Source: Puccinellia tenuiflora (lineage: Eukaryota; Streptophyta; Magnoliopsida; Poales; Poaceae). From it: DNA of 64,000 bases. Every line of letters starts with the position of its first letter. The first letter of the stretch is position 1. A program made the translations under genes and the position numbers. The notes beneath the pieces are model-generated. The model was not told the origin of the DNA. It was given only the letters and a program-made list of their open reading frames with translations, and searched no databases. This document shows positions 20,884-31,601 of this stretch, piece by piece. The stretch lies in assembly GCA_012064385.1 (NCBI GenBank), contig QRDG01000528.1, positions 62,001 to 126,000 of the forward strand. The letters are read 5' to 3'.

Positions 20884-22451
20884 TGATACCCACAAGTATA
20901 GGGGATCGTTGAAGTCTTCAATGTGTAAGTATAGTATCGATCCCACGAGGAGTAGAAGGTATAAGTATTTATCCTCTCAAATAAGAGTGTCACTTCCCTT
21001 ATTATCTATGCACTAGACAAACTAAATTGATTAAATGATGCAAGTGTTTTCGGGTTTTTGGTGTAGAGTTTGCAATAAAGTAAAATGCTGAAAATGCAAT
21101 ATGACAAGTGAAAGCTCTCAAAGAGAGAAAGCCCAATCCTCTATGCAGCAAGAGGACAAGCTCAAGTGTGTGTTTCTTTTAGGTGGAGAGAGTTCCCAAG
21201 GGCTAATTAGACTTCATGGCATAAATATTTCTAGAACAACAAGGTAAACATTTTGTCAAGTTTTAATCTTCTTTGGACGGAGCCATAATTAGGAATAGCT
21301 AAATAATTAAACTAAACCTCTTATGATGGATCATGTGGCCAAGTGAATGACTGCACAAAAGTTATTAAGACATAAAGTCCCACCATAGCATTAATCTTTA
21401 AGGTCCCCGATACTAATACCCCATAAAGTAACTTCATGATTCGGTCTCAGGTTTACTTGTCCCCCTAAGTCCTCCTCAATTCATCACATTATGGTGTTCT
21501 CCTATGAGCCCATATAGGTGAAGTGATATGCAGTCGACGTTCGCACAACACCATCATAGAATCACATCAAAGTTAAAAACTAGACAAAATACCAACACAT
21601 GTCATATATAAATCATTGCCAATTCATCCTATACCCCCAGGAACATGAGAGAACTACTCACAACACCAAGACATGATATGATTCAGTGGTATAAGTGATA
21701 CAACACAATCTGAAACTATGATCTCCCCACAAAACAATGACAAGTAGCAATTCACAAACATGTAGAATAGCACTTAGACGATAGCTAGGGATCAACCAAT
21801 CTCAAACTATGAGGGGGATGAAGTGGATCACGAAGATGGTGATGGAGATGGTGCTGAGATGGTGGTCTTGGCGGTGGTGTTGATGGAGACTCCGAAGGGG
21901 GATGGAGAAGACCTCCGGAGGTGATTCCGGCGGCGTTTCCCCCCTCCGATCTTCTCCGGCGGCAGCCTTCTGTCTCTCTGTTTCTGGTTTCATGTTTCTC
22001 CACCGCCTCCTTCTGGAAAACGTCGGGGGACCTTTTATATAGGCGTTTTTAGGTCACGAGGATGCTTCTGGGCGAAGGATCGATGCAAACGGGGCCACGA
22101 GGGCGAAATTGGGTGGGCCCACGCGGCCTGGTACTGTAGCCGTGTGGGGCCCCCTATTTTGGCCCTCTGGCCTCCGTTCGTTTGCTTCTTTCGCTCCTAG
22201 GTCTTCCTCCTTCCAAAATAATGATCCCCGTAAATTTTCAGCTCATTTGGACGTCGTTTGGGTCCCTGAAACATCAAAATATAGAAAATAGGGTTTTCTG
22301 CCAGTGCAGGGTTAATTCCAAATAAATGGGGAAACTGTGAATTATCCCCAAAAATCATTATAAAACAATGATATAACCCTTATATGATGCAAATATGATT
22401 GAAATATGAGAATTATAATGCAAAGTTCATGTATGCATTTTACATGCATCA
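20884..22451 (-). repeat. 5' LTR of the truncated element (1568 bp)
   Basis: On the plus strand it runs from TGATACCCACAAG to TTACATGCATCA, that is TGAT...ATCA ends on the element strand. It is flanked on the high side by the CACTA end and on the low side by the primer site. It has no partner in the window. Confidence 0.85.
22033..22041 (-). promoter_or_regulatory. TATA box in the LTR
   Basis: Minus-strand TATATAAAA, followed by GG, inside the LTR, in a GC-richer context. It is a good candidate for the element's own RNA polymerase II promoter. Confidence 0.5.
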
Positions 22452-23007
22452 GTGACCCATAACTTGAAGTGCATATCTTCTTTGATGAAGTAGTACAACC
22501 GAGACCGAGGTCGGCGCGCGAGTGGCTCCATTGGAATAGAAGAGAGAGGGATCGAGAGAGAGTGTTTTTGCAAGGATTAGAGAGAGATTTAGGTGTGCTT
22601 AAGGCCATGGATTAGTGTAGCTTTATATAGGGCGGAGAGGAAGTCCGGCGGGCAGAGAGGGAGGCCGGCAGCGGCGCAATCGAAGGCGCAATTAAAATCA
22701 CGTATGAATCAACGCCGGCTGATCATCTTCCAAAGCACAATTAAAATGGCGGCTTGATCAGCTTTCAAACACGAACCGTCGCGGGAGATTAACAGACGCG
22801 GACCTCTAGTCCCGGTTCGAGACACGAACCGGGACAAAATGGGGGGCACCTGCTCGCAGCGGGCCGTAGACACCTTGACAAATGGGATCTAACTACCCAG
22901 GACAAAAGGTGCCGCCGGTTTTGGGGCGACGTGGCCGTACCTTTAGTCGCGGGTTGAGACACGGCTACGACTAAAGGCCCGGGCGAAAGGCCTGTTTTCT
23001 ACTAGTG
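22452..23007 (-). mobile_element. CACTA transposon terminal fragment
   Basis: The high end reads CACTAGTAGAAAACAGGCC on the minus strand, a CACTA terminal inverted repeat. Inside it are subterminal repeats: GTCCCGGTTCG and CGAACCGGGAC near 22808-22835, and CTTTAGTCG and CGACTAAAG near 22940-22976. These resemble Caspar-type CACTA ends of Triticeae. The other end and transposase are missing; the fragment is cut at 22452 by the LTR. The 3 bases AAG at 23008-23010 would be one copy of its target duplication. Confidence 0.8.
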
Positions 23008-24185
23008 AAGGATCATAAGAACATTTGCACACTTTTTATATATTGTATATGTGTAGGGTATTTATGTTGCAATGATCTTCCAGTTTATATGATGTCTTAT
23101 GTTTGTTTATCTTTGGCACTATCCGAATCAGCCAATGATAAAAACAATACCACCTTCGACAGTTATAGATCCAATAGTTGTAGATAGCATAAACAATATT
23201 TTGCTTTTTTTCCGGTGCGTCCAACTATTGTTTCTCTAACTGTACAATGATCTGGCATAGTTTTATCCTTAATATGAGGCACATAATGTTTAGTTGTTCA
23301 TTTATTTTTAAGGGTAAATGCTTGTGGTGTCTATTAGTGTTAATGAGCTTATAGAATTGTGTACGCCTCTTTTGACTACGCACTTGCTAGATTTCTGTTG
23401 TCCAATGGTCTTGCTAGTTTATGAGGCACTTAATGTTTAGTTGATTGATTAATTGTATTCATGTTTGATACACTCGTATTTAGGTTAGTCTATATGGAGC
23501 AATCTGGTTGATTACTTACTTTGTGGTATGAGTTCAATGACAATTTTGAAATTCTTTGACAATGTGCTTGGTGGCTTGTTTCTCTGATATGTTGTAACTC
23601 GTTTAGGTTTAGTTTTAGCTAGCAAAAAAATCTATGAATTCAGAAGAAAGGTCCCCTACATTAAGTACGGAGGTCGTTTCACATAGCAGTGACAGTCGCT
23701 ATGGCTCTCGACGTCCCATGACTTCCACTTTCCCAGTTATTTCAGATGGAATAGATGTTGCCTCTGCACTTCAAGATTCAAATGATGTAATCACTATAAC
23801 ACTCCAAGAGCCACAGGAATTAAAAAATAGGCATGCTTTGACCAAGAAACTACTTAAATATCTCATCATCAGCTCTGATGGTAAGCCACATGTTACGTGA
23901 AAGCTTGTTAAAACACCGATTCTTTGTATATCATTCGAGCGAAAATCTCGGATGCAACTGTTATACTGGATTTAATTACTGTTAAAAGTTTCCGGGTCTA
24001 TAATACTTTTTTTGCAGTTGATGTAATTTTTTCGGATCATTTGTGCAATACTCCAAACTTGATGATCTCAGTTTTTGTTCGAGATAGTTTTTGCATGTAC
24101 ACATTATCTAATTTAGCTTGCAGTGCGGTATCTGTCAGCAGGCATACATGCCGGAACACTACCGGGATTAGATCTAGCTGTAATT
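23008..24185. other. Unassigned AT-rich region
   Basis: No recognized gene or element. An 88-codon frame at 23634-23900 (plus, starting MNSEERSPTLSTEVV) has Ser-rich composition and no domain I know; it might be an exon of a decayed gene or transposase but cannot be supported. Confidence 0.4.
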
Positions 24186-24189
24186 TCGT

Positions 24190-24490
24190 TTGGTCAAATG
24201 GGCCGAAAATTTATCCAGGCCTTTGATGGGCCAAAATATTAACGGGCTACTTTTCTACGGGTACTATTTTGGCAGGTCGAATGGTCCAGCTAAATTAGTC
24301 TTAACGGGCTAGCCCTAATAAAATTAACAGACCGGCCCATATATCATTAACGGGCCAACCTACTTAGTCAAATGGGTTAACCCACTAAGCCTTAACAGGA
24401 CAGCCAACATAAGCTTAACAGGACGACCCACTAAGCCTTAATAGGCCGGCCCACTAAGACTTAACAGGCCGGCCCACTTAACATAAGCAA
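24190..24490. repeat. Degenerate tandem array of GGCCGGCCC-type units
   Basis: About eight imperfect units of roughly 28-35 bases built on CTTAACAGGCCGGCCCACTAAG (written here as the two parts CTTAACAGG and CCGGCCCACTAAG). The copies are clearest at 24340-24480. Similar arrays occur near ends of large Triticeae DNA transposons, so this may be a subterminal region. Confidence 0.65.
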
Positions 24491-24890
24491 GCCTTACTTG
24501 GGTCTCGTATCTATGACCGTTTGTAACCACGGTAGAAAGAGATGACGGCGTAACGACGATCTTAATGGAGTTTGCCATGTGTCCATTAAGTACATATACC
24601 ATGACGGCCTTTTTCGTGGTTGATGCGTAACCCATCTACCACAGATCCGGGTGGCCGTAGTAGATGGATTCGCCATGCAGATTCTACCATGGTACACCTT
24701 CAGTGGTAAACAAAACTTTAAATCACCAAAAATGGACCTTCTACTACTTTTTCTTCTAATACTTTCCGAAATAAACATAGATTGTGTTGGTCGAATCACC
24801 CTATGGGCAATAGTCGTGACTCAATTAGTACCCACTCTACTAAAGATTTTGAAACTAATATTGAATGAAAAATGAGCATATATTGTATTA
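24491..24890. other. Unassigned, possible DNA transposon flank
   Basis: Continues from the tandem array. It contains no credible frame and no matching inverted end was found. Confidence 0.3.
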
Positions 24891-26480
24891 TTCTACACAC
24901 GTCCCTTATTTTGGCAAAAACTAAAATGAAAGCAAAGTTCAACTTGAAAATGGAAATTACCTTGTTTGCAGCTGCGTAAACATAACCATTAAATCCCCCT
25001 TTGATAACTTCCCAAAATTTCTATTAAAACTTATTTGGAAATCGTATGGACCTAGAGCCCTACTGAGTTCCATTTGGTAAATAACTTTAAACACATCCTT
25101 CTCGCTGAATTTGGATGTTAGAATAGCCTTTTCACACAGGACAATTGTGGGATATCACTACTAATTTCCTCCACCATAGTAAAACTTTTTGGAGCCGGTG
25201 CCCCAAACAATTTCTTGTAATATCCCTTGACGAAGAACCTTAAATTGGCATCCCAACTATCATACCATCATATTGTTCTAGTTGGAAAAGAAATTATTTC
25301 TGATTTTGCCATTTGTGATTAGGTGGAAACATTTAGTGTTGTTCCCACCCTCTTGGACATGCTTCTCCTTAATGTGTTGAGCCAAGATATCCTCTTCATC
25401 TAGGCTAAGTTTAGCCATGTACTCACACGCCTCCCAATCCGCACCCACTCAGCCAAACTTAAAGGGGTGGTTTCAACTTTGAAGTTGAGTTCGTCAATGG
25501 AACGAAGAAGTTTTTATTTTTGTTTTTTGTGCTCCTGGTCAAGTAATTAGACCATTCCTGAAGAAACTGTCTGAGATGCCCGATCTTATTCTTCCACCTC
25601 TCGATAGGAAAATCATCGGCAACTAAGGAAGTCCATTCCAATTGCAGCATCTCCTATAACCCTGCTTGGCGCATCCAAGATAATTAAAACGGGAAGTGCG
25701 CTTTATCCCCGCTGTGAGCATGATCACCGGAATCCGTAAGTACGATAGTACCGGCTAACTCTCTTCTGCTTAATTAATGAAAATGGCAAGTCTTTTGCCT
25801 TGTTTCAAAAAAAAAGTTAGATAGTATGGTCAAACCCTATATGGGTTATATCACGCACCGTCACTAGCGGGTATTTTTACTCCCATTTCATACTGGCAAG
25901 TATTCGATCCAACTTATCATATGTTGGATTATCTTGTCTAGTGGCCCAAGTAAATCGAAGTCCGAGAGAACGGTTTCTCTTAAATCAAGTCTTTCAGAAA
26001 TCACATTGAAAATGAATGGCCATCTCGCAAAAAATTTCACATTGTTTTTTCTTCTGCCGCCAAAATTTATTGATATATCCACCCACCGACATTGTCAATG
26101 ATCATGACTCATAAATTCGAACCAGTTTAGTCAAGAACTCTGGTTTTTGAGCATCCATTCAAATCCATTAAGCTTAGAGCGAACATGGAATTTGACGCAA
26201 TAATCTCTTGTCGCAACTTTTTTTACCGAAAGGGTTACGTTATTGATCACAAAAAGGATACCACCTGGACGACCATGTGAGGATAAAATATACTACCGTA
26301 TGTACTCCAAAACCCCTACCAGATGATTTATGAACGGGGTAGTTAAATTGGATCGTCATGTTTCCGATAAAACAACAAAGTTAAACTTATATTCTCTAAC
26401 TATATCGTGGATGGTACAATGCTTTGCAGAATCACCAAGACCGTCATTATTCAAACACACATACCTCATTATGAAACTCT
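24891..26480 (-). pseudogene. LINE ORF2 remnant (endonuclease and start of RT)
   Basis: Read on the minus strand, the endonuclease N-terminal part is at about 26470-26340 (DGLGDSAKHC, then VVLSET). The endonuclease C-terminal part is at about 26090-25900 (LRFTWATRQDNPTYDKLDR). The linker lies near 25650-25460 (IERWKNKIGHLRQFL), a segment near 25370-25280 reads NTKCFHLITNGKIRNN, and the RT start is at 25110-24960 (VIYQMELSRALGP, KGDLMVMF). These match the order of plant L1-type LINE proteins. Frame changes and stops are frequent, and RT is cut before its catalytic motif near 24890. A foreign LINE tail interrupts it at about 25680-25815. Confidence 0.8.
25680..25815 (+). mobile_element. Nested LINE 3' tail with polyA (plus strand)
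   Basis: A plus-strand stretch ending ATGGCAAGTCTTTTGCC, TTGTTTC and then nine A at about 25807-25815. It splits the minus-strand LINE coding region, which continues on both sides. It looks like a short, strongly 5'-truncated LINE insertion. No clear target duplication was found. Confidence 0.6.
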
Positions 26481-28030
26481 GGGCTTAATGGTAACCTGCT
26501 GTCGGCATGTTAAAAAGTATCTATTGCATCTTATCTCAGTAAAAGTTCATTTCAACTTTATGGAATTTGACTTCAAATAAATATGTGATCTTCTTTACAT
26601 TCAGATCTTTCCTAATTTATACGTGGTAGAGTAGGTAATCCTAGTGACTATGATATGTGACTTTATCATCGGTGTCAACTTAATGATCACAGATAGATAA
26701 TTTCTCATAGTTGGTGGGTAAAGTGACATAGAGTTAACTTGGGTTAATGGAAAATCAAATGTAAAATTAGTTTAGTTTTACATATTTAATTAGAGATAGT
26801 GGCATAGAAGTACAGAGATCAACATGTGCTGCTTGCCTATGAAAGGTTCCCTTTCTTTGAATGGTTTCGCATCCAGGAGTTATAATCAAAAGTTCAAAAC
26901 TATTACCAATGCTCCGTACTGGAAAAATCCTGACATGCTTTAACCAATACGCCACCATGTTGTTTGCTACACGTAGAACTGAAAATTGTCTTTAAAACTA
27001 GAGGAGATTAGCAGTTTCTATATGCATGTGAATCTGGCCGAATCATTTACTATGGAGATCCATGCATAGTTACCTTTGCAGATGTTTATTATAACTTCAC
27101 ATGATTTATTGGGTCAAAGTGTCAAACAAAAGTAGCCCAACCAACGAGAGCAAATACCACTGTGGCAATCTACTTGAAATTGAGCCACCATTGGTGCTGA
27201 TTCTTCTTGTTGTTCTTATCTGTTTGACCCAGTTAAGAGATGTGCATACATGGCCTGCTTCTTATTTACTATTGTTTTCTTTCAAAAACTTCCAGTTCGA
27301 GATCTTGAGTGGTTTGAAGATCTGATTAATAATTTTGGAAACAGCACAAGCTACAAGTGAATCGCGAAGTTTTAGCGGGGCGATGATTAGGATGCAGATG
27401 ACCGCGGCAACATCTAGTCTACTTTAGAAGCGATGTCCTGCAGCTGTGAGGCTCTGATACTTGCTTCAGATCTTAATATACGGAAGGTGAAGATCTGCGT
27501 GATTCAGCGAATGTGGTGCGGGATATAAATAGTGGAAGCTTTGAAGAGGCCAACAAATTAAGGACGATCGATCTCCAAATGTGGAAGCACATCGGCTAGC
27601 TATAAGCTAGGTCCATGTTTTCGTTTGATCGTGGTCGGCACGTGTGTGGTTGATGCAACCTTTAAACTCTCTTACTTACTGTACCTTTGTTTATTGATGT
27701 CAGCTGTTGAATAAAGAAACCTCTCTTCGTGTGTGTTATATATTGTTGTCAGCTGCTGTGCCCCCTGGTTCCAAGTTGGCACAGTATTAGCCTATTTTCA
27801 AACAAGAAGGAAATTGGCATGCCGCCACTCTACCACCAAACTCCAATTAACTTGTCGAACCACAATAAACATCGATCTCGATCCTACACGGTGTGGACCA
27901 TTGTTCAATCTTCGTTTCCGTGCCGCGGAAAGAGACGCAGCCAAAGTGTACTTTTGCTTGTCCCAATCAGGTTAAATGGTTTGAACCGTTCTATCCCCAC
28001 ACCTGCTCTATCTCGATCGTTCTCTTCCCT
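26481..28030. other. Intergenic region upstream of the carbonic anhydrase gene
   Basis: About 1.5 kb with no credible gene or transposon end that I could recognise. It holds the proximal promoter of the downstream gene in its last few hundred bases. Confidence 0.5.
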
Positions 28031-28039
28031 CTATATATA
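28031..28039 (+). promoter_or_regulatory. TATA box of the alpha carbonic anhydrase gene
   Basis: CTATATATA, 119 bases before the start codon, in an otherwise GC-balanced context. A transcription start about 30 bases downstream would leave a 5' UTR of roughly 90-95 bases. Confidence 0.65.
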
Positions 28040-28157
28040 CGGCGCCAAACTTGTGCCCGGCAATAAACGCAGCAGCTCGACGCCGACGACCAGCAGACGA
28101 TCGAGCCGACAGACACGCAGCACCAAAGGCGATCGATCGAGGAGACCAAAACACAGC

Positions 28158-29650
28158 ATGCGTCCATGTGGGCTTGCCGTCTCGGCGGTGCTCCTCCTCT
28201 TCTCTGCCGCCGTGCTTCTCCCGGCAGCCAGAGCCCAAGAGGAAACCGGTGAGCTCCACCACCATCCAACACCGCTCCAATCTCCTTCCATGTCCTGGCG
28301 TCTCTTAAATCTTAATCGCATTCCTTTCGAATTTGATGATGCAGATCACGAGGAGGAGTTCAGCTACTCGCTGGACGCGGAGAACGGGCCGGCGCACTGG
28401 GGCGAGATCAAGGAGGAGTGGTCGGCGTGCGGCAAGGGGGACATGCAGTCGCCCATCGACCTCTCCAGCTCCCGCGTCTCCCTCGTCCGCCACCTCGGCT
28501 ACCTCAACCACTCCTACCGCCCCGCCAACGCCACCATCGTCAACCGCGGCCACGACATCATGGTAGCAGAGCAACCTCGGCTGCCATTTAGTTAGCCTCT
28601 GCCTCTTCGGCCGATCGATCCTTTGATGCTTGCTTGCTTGCAGTTGACGTTCGACGGCGACGCCGGGAGCGTGTCCATCAACGGCACCGTCTACCACCTC
28701 CGGCAGCTGCACTGGCACTCGCCCACCGAGCACAGCGTCAACGGCCGCAGGTACGACCTGGAGCTGCACATGGTGCACCAGAGCGCCCAGGGAAAGGCCG
28801 CCGTCATCGGCGTCTTCTACCAGATCGGCGCACACGACGCGTTCCTGCACAAGCTGGAGCCTTACCTGGAGATGATCGCGGAGAAGAAGGACAGGGAGGA
28901 GAAGGTCGGGGTGATCGACCCCAGGGGCGCCAGGGGCAGGGCCAGCGTCTACTACCGATACATGGGCTCCCTCACCACGCCGCCATGCGCCGAAGGGGTC
29001 ATCTGGACCATCGTCAAGAGGGTAGGTTACATTCACGTTCATGACTCGCGCATCACGAGCTAGAAACTAGTAGTAGAAAAAAAATACATTTATGGAAGTT
29101 GGCAGTTGGCACGATATGCATATAGATTATTTTATATTCTTTGTTGGGAAAGAATCTTCACGATTTTGTCTGTCATATTCACTTTGGATGAGCAAGACTT
29201 TCTAGAAAGGATTTGGTCCAAGAATCCTGTTATATTTCTATGTGGTTGGTGAAGCATGTAAGGAATTAATTGTTTCTAAACAAATATTCAAACTTTGCAG
29301 GTTCGCACCGTGTCGAGGCACCAGCTAGAACTTCTTCGGGAGGCCGTACATGACGTAAGTTTTTCTCCTCGTAGTTTCCTACTCATTTTCATGAAGTGAA
29401 CGGAGTATCCCGGTGCGTCGTGCGGTAGACATGCATAATCAAACAATGACTCGAGTTACAAAGCGACATGAAAGCAGCTTCCTTGAACTCAACCGTGCAC
29501 CAATATTTATTTGAGTCAGCATAAAGAAAGAAAAGCTTGGGCTGATATGCTTCCACCGTGCAGGAAATGGAGAAGAACGCGAGGCCCCGCCAGGAGGTGA
29601 ACAGTAGAGATGTCAGTATGTTCCGGCCTTCTCAGCAGATCAAACTTTGA
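28158..29650 (+). CDS. Alpha carbonic anhydrase (secreted, plant type)
   Basis: Five exons with GT-AG introns: 28158-28248, 28345-28562, 28644-29021, 29301-29354, 29564-29650 (828 nt, 275 aa). It interconverts CO2 and bicarbonate. A hydrophobic signal peptide (residues 1-26, ending AARA) predicts entry to the secretory pathway. All three zinc ligands are present: H126 and H128 in QLHWHSPTEH and H145 in LELHMVHQ. The substrate Thr lies in GSLTTPPC (about 214-215), the disulfide pair is C59 and C218, and N-glycosylation sites are N85, N92 and N116. Length and order fit the alpha-CA family (alpha-CA7/nectarin-3-like). It appears intact. The last exon ends in sequence duplicated just downstream of the stop. 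Start choice: first Met with signal peptide, 119 bases after the TATA box. Confidence 0.94.
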
Positions 29651-29692
29651 TTATTAGGCGGCCTTCTCAACAGATCAAACTTTGATTATTTA
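29625..29692 (+). repeat. 34-bp tandem duplication across the stop codon
   Basis: The segment CGGCCTTCTCAGCAGATC plus CAAACTTTGATTATTA is repeated immediately after itself with one or two changes (CAGCAG to CAACAG). The TGA stop of the carbonic anhydrase lies in the first copy, so the second copy is a former coding end now in the 3' UTR. Confidence 0.85.
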
Positions 29693-30660
29693 GGGTACTT
29701 CAGCACCATGAGAGATCAGATTGCATATTGTATTTGTACAAGGTTCTACCATTTTTTGTAGTTCTTTTGGATGACTTGTATACGGTTATTGAATAAACAA
29801 ATGAATACGACTATTTCATATCCATGATTGATGTTGAGATATATGTACCATCAATTTAATTATTGGGGTCCGGTTCGATACACCCCTAAACACATTAACT
29901 GTCGAGATCACTACCTATCCCTTTATAATTGAGAGTATAATGGTCATTAGGGAATTATAATTCAGAGGGTATATCTATTAAAATCTGTATGCTCGTACAC
30001 ATCGTATGACCATATATGTACAGTCGTGGCGGCCCCATCCTTGTCACCCACTACTCGTGGCCGAACCCATACTTGTCCCCACCTCTCATGGTTTCCCTCG
30101 TCCCTCATCGGCGGCGAGCGGTAGCGCGGCTTCACTGATGGTAGCCGGCACGAGCAGCGATGTGCCCTCGGCGACGACATCAAGGCGAGGAGTCATTACC
30201 TTCGACCTATTTTTGGATGTAGTAACAACTCTTCTTTCGTAGAGACCTATGAATTATCGAATTACAAAAGTGATTAAACTTAATGAGGTGACTTATATGA
30301 GTCTTTGTTGTCATGTATCATTTCTATTTTCTGGACCAATACAAATTAATTGCAATAGTTACGATCAGTAAAAAAGAAACAAATTAGGGTAAAGGTTGCA
30401 CGAGGATTATAAGGTAAACAATAAGCATTAGCAAATACAAACATATAACTTGACAATACATAAGCGGCCGATGCATACTTATAACACCACGACTATATTA
30501 CCGCATTATCATGGATCAAATTGTCCAACCTTGACCCTATACCATTCCGGGCGGTTGACCCAATTTTTAAGAAGTTATACCATACCAACAGATTGGTGTT
30601 TGATGAAGTCATTGTGTTGCTCCCTAGGTGATTGGCTCCAGCTACTGTACCTGCGGTCTC
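29693..30660. other. Downstream flank of carbonic anhydrase, nothing recognised
   Basis: The first 100-150 bases probably hold the 3' UTR. The rest has no supported gene or mobile element. Confidence 0.4.
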
Positions 30661-30668
30661 AGAGACTC

Positions 30669-31601
30669 GGGCACAGGGATTGCGCAGCTCACGCGCGAGC
30701 CTAGGGATTGAGACGCTCTCCTTTTCGTCCCTGACCTAGCCGTCAGGGAGCGAACTCCACCTTCCTCCTCTGATCTTCACCGGCGAAGGGGCTGGTCCCT
30801 TCTCCCTCCGCTTGTTGCTTCGGCGGTAGGAGGGAGGGGGGCCATTTCCTTCGTTCCGGCATGGAAGTTAGGGTTAAAATAATTTTAGCGTGGTGCGTCG
30901 TTGGGGTGGTGGGAGCGGCACTCGGACAAATAAATCTGCCTCAACTCTACTCTTACACCGGCGTTGTCCTTCATGACAGCGTCTCAGAGTTGGTGGCATC
31001 GTGAGCTTGCCGATCTTTCAGGTCGATGGCTTTAGGTATCATGGATGGTGTCGGCGAGGCGGCGGCAACGACTCTATCAGATGAGTCTTTCCTCCTGCTC
31101 TATCCCCGTTGTTGCGGCGTTGTCTCCAACGTCATAGTGGAGAAGAGAGGATTTGTTTCGGAGTACGTGCAGATGATTATCTGTGCTGTTGATAGATGGA
31201 AGATGGTGCACCTTGTGTTGGGTTCGTGGTTGGAGGTTGACGGTTCTGGTTCCCTACTCCGACGTCGTCGTGCGGGGTGCCAGTTCTGAAGTTTGATGGC
31301 GTGTCTGGGGTCGTGCTGCCCCGGTATGATTCTTTCAACGGCAATGGTTTGTCCTATGGCAAACTACTTTGAAGGTCCGAAAAGCTGCTGATCAGCGATG
31401 GAGCCGCGTCGAGCTCGGACGAAGAGGTGATCTGTCTCGCTTCTCTTCGGTGGCTGGTATGGTGGTGCCGAAGGAGAGGGATATGCGTTGGTTTGTCACA
31501 AAGGTTTATCCTATCTTTTCAGTTATGTAAGGTCGGTATGTACGTGTCTTATAATTCGATCTTTATTTATCAATAAGACATGTATTATCATGCAAAAAAA
31601 A
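30669..31601 (+). mobile_element. PolyA retroposon (LINE-derived, non-autonomous)
   Basis: A 930-base sequence without a long frame, ending TTTATTTATCAATAAGAC, then ATGTATTATCATGC and a run of nine A at 31593-31601. The 8-base word AGAGACTC flanks it at 30661-30668 and 31602-31609, a possible target duplication. The GC-rich body resembles LINE untranslated regions. It directly abuts a plus-strand LINE fragment. Confidence 0.5.

Larger units (their letters stand above)
16832..22451 (-). mobile_element. Truncated LTR element, tRNA-Asp primer type
   Basis: Minus-strand element with its 5' LTR at 20884-22451, primer site at 20856-20873, a 438-aa ORF in the gag position and about 2.5 kb of noncoding internal sequence down to 16832, where it is cut by the Tekay LTR. 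No 3' LTR is present. No protease, RT or integrase motif is found in the remaining 4 kb. The primer type and LTR ends resemble Athila-lineage Gypsy elements of Triticeae (Sabrina/WHAM-like); the family name is a guess from memory. Confidence 0.75.

Noticed and set aside
4175..22456. GTCAC left of the Tekay element and GTGAC right of the truncated element as linked target sites
   Set aside because: They are reverse complements, not direct copies; a 5-base coincidence is likely.
28031..29044. Minus-strand ORFs over the carbonic anhydrase exons
   Set aside because: Antisense shadows of a GC-rich coding gene with clear exons and catalytic residues on the plus strand.
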